Shown here in pieces: positions 1 to 5,795 of a stretch of DNA of 6,952 nucleotides. The DNA lies in contig WQXC01000083.1 of assembly GCA_009785045.1 (NCBI GenBank), forward strand, positions 1 through 6,952, read 5' to 3'. Each line of letters opens with the position of its first letter. Position 1 is the stretch's first letter. The notes under the pieces are model-generated. The model saw nothing but the letters and a program-made list of their open reading frames with translations. It had not been told where the DNA came from and did not search any database. The translations under genes were made by a program, and so were the position numbers. The DNA comes from Treponema sp. GTDB taxonomy: Bacteria; Spirochaetota; Spirochaetia; Treponematales; Breznakiellaceae.

Positions 1-1
1 G

Positions 2-205
2 ATATCGACCCTAATGCAAGCCGATAAAATACTTGTTTTAAGAAACGGAACGGTAGAAGCAATTGGTTCACACAAGGAATTGATGGAACAGAAAGGCACC
101 TACTACCGTATATTTGAAATGCAGTCCGACCACTTAATCTGTCCAGATTTAAATGGACAGGTGGAAACAAACAACCAGATTAAGTGGTCGGACAAGGAGG
201 AATAA
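2..205 (+). CDS. ABC exporter half-transporter, ATP-binding C-terminal end (5' truncated by window)
   Basis: Only the last 67 codons are inside the window. The frame is open from base 2 and begins ISTLMQADKILVLRNG, which is the stretch just after the H-loop (HRIST) of an ABC nucleotide-binding domain. It continues through the usual strand and helix (VEAIGSHKELMEQKGTYYRIFEMQ). The ATG at 14 is an internal Met, not a start. The remaining tail of about 25 residues (from about 'SDHLIC' to 'KEE') is longer than typical and is largely encoded by an inverted repeat (124-193). The stop TAA (203-205) is directly followed by the ATG of the next ABC gene, so the two are almost certainly cotranscribed and probably form a heterodimeric exporter. 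Walker A, signature and Walker B lie upstream of the window, so whether this subunit carries the degenerate ATPase site cannot be judged. Substrate unknown. Confidence 0.9.
   Translation: MSTLMQADKILVLRNGTVEAIGSHKELMEQKGTYYRIFEMQSDHLICPDLNGQVETNNQIKWSDKEE
124..193. repeat. Perfect 18-bp inverted repeat at the end of the first ABC gene
   Basis: The left arm GTCCGACCACTTAATCTG (124-141) is the exact reverse complement of the right arm CAGATTAAGTGGTCGGAC (176-193). The 34-nt interior contains a second small hairpin, TCCA/TGGA (142-145 with 154-157), around an AT-rich palindrome ATTTAAAT. The structure lies wholly inside coding sequence, in the tail beyond the conserved ABC domain. Its right arm ends one base before the AAGGAGG ribosome binding site of the next gene. 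As RNA it would form a long stem immediately 5' of that site. It could be an intra-operon processing or stabilising hairpin, or the remnant of a palindromic repeat insertion. Seen directly; function inferred. Confidence 0.85.
194..200 (+). promoter_or_regulatory. Ribosome binding site of the second ABC gene
   Basis: AAGGAGG, a near-perfect Shine-Dalgarno sequence 5 nt before the ATG at 206. It lies inside the last codons of the preceding gene and abuts the right arm of the inverted repeat. It fixes the start at 206. Confidence 0.85.
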
Positions 206-2083
206 ATGTCAGACTATGAATATATAGAATATAACAAACCACTGTCCCTAAAAGTATGGAAGAAAATGCTTCCTTTTATTGTGACAGAAAAAAAGAACCT
301 GATTACCTGCGTAATATTAATGTTTCTCGTTGCAATCATCGATATTGCTTTTCCATTGATACTTGGATATGCAATAAAAAATAATATTGAGCCGCAAACA
401 GTGGACGGAATTTGGGTTCTGTTATCAATATCCGCCGCTCTTGTAATATTTCAGGCTATTACAGTTTTTATATTTATCTCTATCGGAGTAAGAGCAGACT
501 GCGGAATATGCCGATGTCTTAGAAATGCAGTTTTTACACATTTGCAAAAACTAAGCCTTTCTTATTACAGTAAAACCCCTGTCGGCTACCTTATGGCGCG
601 CACGAATTCGGACACAAGCCGCATTGGAGATATTGTTGCATGGGGACTTATCGATTTTACATGGTCAATTTTTTACTGTGTTGGAGCGATAATTGCAATG
701 TTCATTGTTCACTGGAAGATGGCATTAATAACCTGCGCGGTAGTTCCGGTAATGGGTTTAATAACATGGCTTTTTCAAAAACACATTTTAACGTTAAACC
801 GTATAATTCGCAAAATAAATTCCAAAATGACAGGAGCCATGAACGAAGGTATCACAGGTTCCAAAACCGTAAAAGTTATTGTTTCGGAAAAGCAAAGTTT
901 AAATGAGTTTTCTGGAATTACATCGGAGTACAGGCAGAATGCTACATCTCTTGCGCGGCTTAGATCGACATTTGTTCCGTTAACGCTTTTTGTCAGCTCC
1001 CTGGCAGCAGCAGCCGTTTTAAGTTATGGCGGCTACGAAATAATTTTCCTTGGCGCGCAGCTTTCTGTTCTTGCGATCTTCCTGCAATATGCAGGCGGTT
1101 TCTGGTGGCCTATACAAAATATCGCACGCATCCTGACTGACATTGTTTACACACAGGCAAACGTAGAAAGAGTCAACGGCTTACTTGATCAGAATCCCGG
1201 CATAATAGACAAACCGGAAGTTGTCGAAAAATACGGCGATGTCTTTGCGCCAAAAATGGAAAACTGGGAGCAGATTGCAGGCGATGTTGAATTCCGTGAT
1301 GTAACATTTAATTACCCGGGATACAACAAAAACATACTGGAAAATTTTAATCTGCATATTCCAAAGGGAACTTATGTCGCAATTGTAGGCGAAACAGGCG
1401 CAGGAAAATCTACTCTTGTAAACCTTGTGTGCCGGTTTTATGAGCCTACAACAGGACAGATTTTAATTGACGGCAGAGATTACCGCGAAAGGAGCCAGCA
1501 TTGGCTTCACAGCGCGTTCGGTTATGTACTGCAAAGTCCTCATCTTTTTTCCGGCACTATCCGCGAAAATATCCGCTACGGGCGGCTGGATGCAACCGAC
1601 GAAGAAGTTGAAAAAGCTGCCGCTATTGTTCATGCAGATAAGGTTATCGCCAAAATGGAAAACGGTTTTGACACAGAAGTTGGCGAAGGCGGAGACAAAC
1701 TTTCTACGGGAGAAAAGCAGCTTGTCTCTTTTGCGCGCGCTGTTCTTGCAGACCCAAGAATTTTTATTCTTGACGAAGCGACAAGTTCCATCGATACAGA
1801 AATGGAAATGCTTTTGCAGAATGCCATTCATACGTTATTGGAAGGCCGCACCAGTTTTGTCATCGCGCACAGACTTTCTACAATTCGCAATGCAGATTTA
1901 ATTCTTGTTGTAGACGAAGGAAAAATAATCGAACGCGGAACACACGTGGAGTTAATGACGAACCGGAAGCACTATTACAAGCTTTACACTCAGCAGTTTG
2001 AGGCGGAAGTCGAGGAAAAGGTTTTGAGGGAATCTGTAAAGGACGCTTCGACAGGCTCAGCGTCCAATGGGCATGGTGCCTGA
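206..2083 (+). CDS. ABC transporter, fused permease and ATP-binding protein (exporter half-transporter)
   Basis: This 625-residue protein has the exporter layout: a six-helix membrane domain followed by an ATPase domain. Hydrophobic segments lie at about 32-56, 69-93, 143-166, 172-192, 255-276 and 279-299. In the nucleotide-binding domain I see Walker A GETGAGKST (395-403, Lys401), the Q-loop Gln443, a signature LSTGEKQL (499-506) in place of LSGGQ, Walker B IFILDE (519-524, catalytic Glu524), the D-loop SSID (527-530) and the H-loop His555. The catalytic glutamate is intact while the signature is non-consensus. In heterodimeric exporters of the TM287/288 kind this is the pattern of the subunit that donates its signature to the degenerate site, which fits the adjacent partner gene. 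The protein sits in the inner membrane and probably exports a drug, lipid or peptide; the substrate cannot be read. The last 13 residues (613-625) are encoded by a REP-like palindrome. Confidence 0.93.
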   Translation: MSDYEYIEYNKPLSLKVWKKMLPFIVTEKKNLITCVILMFLVAIIDIAFPLILGYAIKNNIEPQTVDGIWVLLSISAALVIFQAITVFIFISIGVRADCGICRCLRNAVFTHLQKLSLSYYSKTPVGYLMARTNSDTSRIGDIVAWGLIDFTWSIFYCVGAIIAMFIVHWKMALITCAVVPVMGLITWLFQKHILTLNRIIRKINSKMTGAMNEGITGSKTVKVIVSEKQSLNEFSGITSEYRQNATSLARLRSTFVPLTLFVSSLAAAAVLSYGGYEIIFLGAQLSVLAIFLQYAGGFWWPIQNIARILTDIVYTQANVERVNGLLDQNPGIIDKPEVVEKYGDVFAPKMENWEQIAGDVEFRDVTFNYPGYNKNILENFNLHIPKGTYVAIVGETGAGKSTLVNLVCRFYEPTTGQILIDGRDYRERSQHWLHSAFGYVLQSPHLFSGTIRENIRYGRLDATDEEVEKAAAIVHADKVIAKMENGFDTEVGEGGDKLSTGEKQLVSFARAVLADPRIFILDEATSSIDTEMEMLLQNAIHTLLEGRTSFVIAHRLSTIRNADLILVVDEGKIIERGTHVELMTNRKHYYKLYTQQFEAEVEEKVLRESVKDASTGSASNGHGA

Positions 2084-2112
2084 GCGCCGAGCGCTGAGCC
2101 TGTCGAAGCGTC
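2042..2112. repeat. REP-like palindrome with perfect 21-bp arms
   Basis: Positions 2042-2062 are the exact reverse complement of 2092-2112, with a 29-nt loop. Both arms contain the core CTTCGACAGGCTCAG (2046-2060, inverted at 2094-2108), which resembles short palindromic repeats dispersed in many bacterial genomes. The ABC stop codon TGA (2081-2083) lies in the loop, so the left arm is coding. A second, partly overlapping pairing is possible: GGTGCCT (2075-2081) with AGGCACC (2115-2121), suggesting a composite element. It lies between convergent operons and could stop or stabilise transcripts from both sides, although no T-run typical of an intrinsic terminator follows. Confidence 0.85.
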
Positions 2113-2122
2113 GAAGGCACCG

Positions 2123-3202
2123 CTATGTTAGCTTGACTGCCTGCATCTGCGCGCGAACGCTTAACTCGGCTGCTTTAAAAGCATGTTCCTGAGTCATTGC
2201 GTTTTCCGTGCGGTTAAGGCAGTCAAGTATCAACTGGCCAAAGAAGGGATACCCCACTTTGCCTTCGACATCGTAGTAGGTTTCTTCTTTGCTGTTGGCA
2301 AGATAAACGTGACCGCCGTGACTGCCTTTTTCTCCCAACTGCATGTATTTCCGCTGTTCGATATAACCTTCAGTTCCAAGAATGAACGATCTGCCGTCTC
2401 CCCACATTTGCAGGCCGTTAGGGGTAAACCAGTCTACGCGAAAATAATGCGTTGCCCCGGAAGCGCCGACAAGCATGGCATCACCAAAGTCATCAAGCTC
2501 GGGATACTGCGGATTATTATAATTGGCTATCTGACTGCGAACTACAATTGCATCTTTTTCGCCTGCATAAAACAAAAACTGCTCTATCTGATGACTGCCG
2601 ACATCGCAAAGTATTCCGCCGTATTTTTCTTTTTTAAAAAACCATTCGGGACGCGATTGTGCGCTAAGCCTGTGCGGACCAAGACCAATTACCTGAATCA
2701 CCTTGCCTATGGCACCTTGTTCAATTAACTGCCCGGCAAAAACAGCGCTTTCAACATGAAGGCGCTCGCTGTAATAGACCATGTATTTTTTACCGGTCTC
2801 TTTTACTTTTGCCTTTGCAGCATCAAGCTGCTCAAGCGTAGTAAGCGGCGCCTTGTCTGTAAAGTAATCTTTTCCCGCCGACATTACCCGCAGACCAAGA
2901 GCGCAGCGTTCAGAAGTAACCGCAGCGCCTGCAACCAAAAGCACTTCTCTATCGTTAAGAATTTCGTCTTCGCTTGCCGCGCGTTTTACGCCCGTGTATG
3001 TTTCACAAAACTTATTTACTTTTACCGGGTCAGGATCGTAGACGCTTTTTAAAACGCCGCCCGCTTCGATTAATCCGTTACACTGTCCGTAAATATGACC
3101 ATGATCCAACCCTATCGCTGCAAAAACAAAATCTCCCTGCTTTACTACCGGCGCAGGTTTTCCTTTGGGTGCATAATTCATTCCTTCGGATCTGGAAGCC
3201 AT
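2123..3202 (-). CDS. Gfo/Idh/MocA-family oxidoreductase, divergent member
   Basis: A 359-residue protein with the two-domain plan of the family: an N-terminal Rossmann fold for NAD(P) and a C-terminal alpha/beta substrate domain. Such enzymes oxidise or reduce sugars, inositols and related polyols in the cytoplasm. The dinucleotide loop reads GLDHGH (31-36) rather than GxGxxG, and the usual EKP is DKA (116-118), which keeps the lysine. The family motif around the catalytic histidine is visible as GGILCDVGSHQIE (195-207), with Asp200 and His204. A strong Shine-Dalgarno sequence ends 5 nt upstream of the chosen ATG; the internal Met8 has no properly spaced site. It starts one base after the stop of the other oxidoreductase gene, so translation is likely coupled and the two may act on related substrates. 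The exact substrate is not recognisable. Confidence 0.85.
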   Translation of the reverse strand: MASRSEGMNYAPKGKPAPVVKQGDFVFAAIGLDHGHIYGQCNGLIEAGGVLKSVYDPDPVKVNKFCETYTGVKRAASEDEILNDREVLLVAGAAVTSERCALGLRVMSAGKDYFTDKAPLTTLEQLDAAKAKVKETGKKYMVYYSERLHVESAVFAGQLIEQGAIGKVIQVIGLGPHRLSAQSRPEWFFKKEKYGGILCDVGSHQIEQFLFYAGEKDAIVVRSQIANYNNPQYPELDDFGDAMLVGASGATHYFRVDWFTPNGLQMWGDGRSFILGTEGYIEQRKYMQLGEKGSHGGHVYLANSKEETYYDVEGKVGYPFFGQLILDCLNRTENAMTQEHAFKAAELSVRAQMQAVKLT

Positions 3203-3203
3203 G

Positions 3204-4382
3204 TTATCCTTCCTTTGACGCGGTTTTTTTATAAAAATGAGGAACCTTTTCTTTCATTCCCTGAACTGTGTAAAACGGATCATCGTTTTTTATGGGTAAA
3301 TCTACAGTCCTTTGTTCAATACCGGCTTTATAAATTGCAGTAATAAGTTCGATTGTTTTCTTGCCGTCTTCTGCTCCGACAAGCGGAGCTTCTCCGACAA
3401 GCGGAGCTTCTCCGACAAGCGGAGCTGCGCCTGTAGACGCTGATTCAATCGCAGCCAGCACATCATCAATCTGTCCTTTATGAAATGAATGCTTTAATGC
3501 CGGAAGTGATTCGTAATACTCATTTAACTTTGTAATAAGCGTTGTGTTTTGCTCTTTCTCAGGAAAACCGTTTGGCTGTGCAACATTGGCTGCAACCCTC
3601 CACGGCCAGGAAACGCGCGCTTTTTCACCCTGGAAAACAATCTGCTGCTCTTCGCCATGATGAATAACAGAGCTAGTAACCTGAGCAAGCGCTCCTTTCG
3701 CGCAAAGACCGCCGTCGTACTGCAATACAGCAACGGAAATATCTTCTACCTCGGCGTTGTCGTGAGAAGCGTTGCTTATAACTGCATTTACTTTTTTTGG
3801 AAGCCCAAGCATCCAGCACAGCATATCGATGTGATGGACAGCATGGTTTAGTGTACAGCCGCCGCCTTCTTTTTCCCATGTACCGCGCCACCACAAGTCA
3901 TAGTAGGAATGACCTCTCCACCACAGAGATTCAATTTGCGCGTGTACGACCTTGCCAATAAGCCCGGTGTCTAAAACTTTTTTAAGGTTGTAAATAGGAT
4001 CGCGAAAACGGTTTTGCGCAATTACGGAAAGAACTTTACCGCTTTTTTTAGCCGCGGCGATCATGGCGTCACATTCTTCCAGGGAAGCAGCCATTGGTTT
4101 TTCTACCAGAACATTTTTACCGGCATTTAAAAAAGCAATCGTTATTTCTGCGTGGCAAAAAGGCGGAGTACAAATGCTTACAAGATCGATATCGTCATTT
4201 AAAATATCTTTGTAGGATTCACTTACCTTTGCTCCCAGGCTGCGGGCACTGTTTTTTTCGGCAGTCTTTTCCAGAAAGATATCTACCAGATGAGTTATTT
4301 TACACCTGTCAGGAAAAGCAAGATATCCGTCAATATGCTGAACGGAAATATTTCCCGTACCGACAATCGCGACTTTAATCAT
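3204..4382 (-). CDS. Gfo/Idh/MocA-family oxidoreductase
   Basis: A 392-residue NAD(P)-dependent dehydrogenase of the sugar/inositol type. The N-terminus MIKVAIVGTGNIS carries the Rossmann glycines (Gly8, Gly10) and fixes the start, although the upstream TTAGGC is a poor ribosome binding site. The conserved VEKP lies at 93-96. The RGTW stretch (166-169) leads into GGGCTLNHAVHHID (173-186), which holds the catalytic His183, with Asn179 where many members have Asp. The C-terminal domain includes an in-frame tandem repeat, PLVGEA (321-336, nearly three copies), placed where relatives have a short loop before EDGxxxxEL; the protein is otherwise of ordinary length. It starts 8 nt after citrate synthase and runs 1 nt before a second Gfo/Idh/MocA gene, so all three are likely one transcript. 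The substrate cannot be assigned from sequence. Confidence 0.9.
   Translation of the reverse strand: MIKVAIVGTGNISVQHIDGYLAFPDRCKITHLVDIFLEKTAEKNSARSLGAKVSESYKDILNDDIDLVSICTPPFCHAEITIAFLNAGKNVLVEKPMAASLEECDAMIAAAKKSGKVLSVIAQNRFRDPIYNLKKVLDTGLIGKVVHAQIESLWWRGHSYYDLWWRGTWEKEGGGCTLNHAVHHIDMLCWMLGLPKKVNAVISNASHDNAEVEDISVAVLQYDGGLCAKGALAQVTSSVIHHGEEQQIVFQGEKARVSWPWRVAANVAQPNGFPEKEQNTTLITKLNEYYESLPALKHSFHKGQIDDVLAAIESASTGAAPLVGEAPLVGEAPLVGAEDGKKTIELITAIYKAGIEQRTVDLPIKNDDPFYTVQGMKEKVPHFYKKTASKEG
3208..3215 (-). promoter_or_regulatory. Ribosome binding site of the second oxidoreductase
   Basis: AAGGAAGG on the minus strand, 5 nt before the ATG at 3202. It is embedded in the last codons (Lys-Glu-Gly) of the upstream oxidoreductase gene, which favours translational coupling. 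Confidence 0.8.
3375..3425. repeat. In-frame 18-bp tandem repeat, 2.8 copies
   Basis: The unit TCCGACAAGCGGAGCTTC occurs at 3375-3392 and 3393-3410, and its first 15 bases again at 3411-3425, with no mismatches. On the coding strand it encodes PLVGEA repeated within the first oxidoreductase. Each unit contains a small palindrome CTCCG-ACAAG-CGGAG. Exact identity of the copies points to recent expansion, and because the unit is a multiple of three, copy number changes keep the frame. Confidence 0.95.
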
Positions 4383-4390
4383 GCCTAATG

Positions 4391-5749
4391 TTACACTCGA
4401 TCCTTCATCGAAATGTAATTCTGCTGCTTTGTTACAGACTTGTACGCCGGGCGGATAATCTTTCCGTTGCTAACAAGTTCTTCCAGCCTGTGAGCGCTCC
4501 ATCCTGCTACACGCGCAACGGCAAAAAGCGGAGTAAAGAGCTGTTCGGGCAGGTCTAACATGCTGTAAACAAAACCAGAATAAAAATCGATATTGGCGCT
4601 GACGCCTTTGTAAATCTTGCGGACTTTTCCAATTATTTCAGGCGCAAGCGTTTCAACTTTTGAATAGAGCTTATATTCATCTTCCCTGCCCTTTTCTTTT
4701 GCAAGCTGTTCGACGAACTGACGGAAGATTAAAGCTCTTGGGTCAGACAGAGAATAAACAGCATGACCCATGCCGTAGATTAAACCGGATTTATCAAAGC
4801 CCTGCTTGTTAAGAAGTTTTTCCAGGTAGTTATTTATTTCGTTATCGTCATTCCAGTCGGAAACATTTTCCATCATGTCACGGAACATTTGCACTACCTT
4901 AATATTCGCGCCGCCGTGCCTTGGCCCCTTTAAAGAAGCAAGAGAAGCTACAACTGCAGAATATGTATCAGTATGCGAAGATGTAACAACGTGATTTGTA
5001 AAGGTTGAGTTATTACCGCCGCCGTGCTCAGCATGAAGCACAAGAGCAATGTCCAGAATACGCGCTTCAAGATCTGTGTAACTGGAATCCGGCCGGAGCA
5101 TATGCAGAATATTTTCTGCGATTGACGCTCCCTTTTGAGGCGGATGAATCATCAAACTTTTATTTTCGTGGAAGTGAGCAAAAGACTGATAGCCGTAAAC
5201 CGCAAGCAGCGGAAACTGTGCAATTAAATTGATGGACTGCCGCAGAACATTCGGAATTGAAATGTCATCCGGATTATCATCAAAAGCATACAGGGTAAGC
5301 ACGCCTTTTGACAGTGAGTTCATCATATCTGTAGAAGGAGCGCTCATTATTGTATCGCGGACAAAGTTTTCCGGCAGAACAGTATGCTCTTCCAGAATAC
5401 CGGCAAATTCCTCGAACTCAGCCTTGTTCGGCAGATGCCCGAATAATAGAAGAAAACATGCTTCTTCAAAGCCAAAGCGCTTTTCGTTAAGGAAGCCATC
5501 GACTAGTTTTTCGATATTTATGCCGCGATAGTACAGCTTGCCTTCGCATGGGACAAGGTCGCCGTCTTCGATTACATAAGAAACAATTTCGGAAATTTCA
5601 GTAAGCCCTACCAGCACGCCTTTTCCGCTGATATCCCTTAAGCCGCGTTTTACCTCATACTTTAAATAGAGTTCGTTTTCGATCATTCCATGATCCAGCA
5701 TGAGTTTTGAGTACTTCTCAATAAACTTGTTTTTTTGTTCGTTATTCAT
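4391..5749 (-). CDS. gltA: Citrate synthase (Si-type, ~450-residue form)
   Basis: This enzyme condenses acetyl-CoA with oxaloacetate to citrate, feeding 2-oxoglutarate and glutamate synthesis in anaerobes with an incomplete TCA cycle. The 452-residue protein shows the family landmarks: VEGK/FYRG-like PCEGKLYYRGINIEKLV (67-83), HAEHGGGNNSTF with His242, GPRHGGAN with His278, GMGHAVYS with the catalytic His329, SDPRA with Arg338, and ANIDFYSG with the catalytic Asp388. The N-terminus is longer than in the E. coli type, as in clostridial and spirochaetal relatives. A 2-methylcitrate synthase activity cannot be excluded, but no prp genes are nearby. It heads a three-gene operon with two oxidoreductases. 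There is no Shine-Dalgarno sequence before the ATG; an extended -10 lies only 6 nt upstream, so the mRNA is predicted to be leaderless. Confidence 0.93.
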   Translation of the reverse strand: MNNEQKNKFIEKYSKLMLDHGMIENELYLKYEVKRGLRDISGKGVLVGLTEISEIVSYVIEDGDLVPCEGKLYYRGINIEKLVDGFLNEKRFGFEEACFLLLFGHLPNKAEFEEFAGILEEHTVLPENFVRDTIMSAPSTDMMNSLSKGVLTLYAFDDNPDDISIPNVLRQSINLIAQFPLLAVYGYQSFAHFHENKSLMIHPPQKGASIAENILHMLRPDSSYTDLEARILDIALVLHAEHGGGNNSTFTNHVVTSSHTDTYSAVVASLASLKGPRHGGANIKVVQMFRDMMENVSDWNDDNEINNYLEKLLNKQGFDKSGLIYGMGHAVYSLSDPRALIFRQFVEQLAKEKGREDEYKLYSKVETLAPEIIGKVRKIYKGVSANIDFYSGFVYSMLDLPEQLFTPLFAVARVAGWSAHRLEELVSNGKIIRPAYKSVTKQQNYISMKDRV

Positions 5750-5755
5750 AGGGGA

Positions 5756-5764
5756 ATTCTAGCA
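5756..5764 (-). promoter_or_regulatory. Extended -10 promoter of the citrate synthase operon
   Basis: On the minus strand this reads TGCTAGAAT: a TGn extension plus a -10 hexamer TAGAAT. The hexamer ends 6 nt before the ATG, so transcription would start at or next to the start codon. No clear -35 is seen; at 17 bp spacing it would fall on 5779-5784, inside the opposing promoter. Predicted from sequence only. Confidence 0.6.
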
Positions 5765-5779
5765 TAAATCGCTGTGGTT

Positions 5780-5788
5780 TGCTAGTAT
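5780..5788 (+). promoter_or_regulatory. Extended -10 promoter of the U32-family gene
   Basis: TGCTAGTAT, a TGn extension plus a -10-like TAGTAT, lies 7 nt before the ATG at 5796. An overlapping TATAAC (5786-5791) is an alternative -10. It mirrors the opposing element at 5756-5764, with 15 bp between them. There is no Shine-Dalgarno sequence, so a leaderless transcript is predicted. Confidence 0.55.
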
Positions 5789-5795
5789 AACCAAA

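Noticed and set aside
14..205. A separate small gene starting at the ATG at 14
   Set aside because: The frame is open back to base 2 and reads as the post-H-loop end of an ABC ATPase, so the ATG is internal to a truncated gene.
1463..1901. Open frames on both strands overlapping the ABC ATPase domain
   Set aside because: They lie wholly inside the well-supported ABC coding sequence, show no recognisable domains and have compositions typical of out-of-frame translation.
2042..2121. Classical intrinsic terminator
   Set aside because: The hairpin is long but there is no T-run after either arm, so I list it as a repeat with only possible terminator activity.
2183..2728. A 181-codon plus-strand frame opposite the second oxidoreductase
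   Set aside because: It is antisense to a clear Gfo/Idh/MocA gene, is rich in Phe, Lys and Cys as expected from a shadow frame, and has no convincing ribosome binding site.
3375..3425. Possible CRISPR array
   Set aside because: The 18-bp units are directly abutting without spacers and are translated in frame, so this is a tandem coding repeat.
3549..3894. Frames on both strands inside the first oxidoreductase
   Set aside because: They are shadows of a gene whose motifs (VEKP, GGGxxxNxxxH) are intact throughout.
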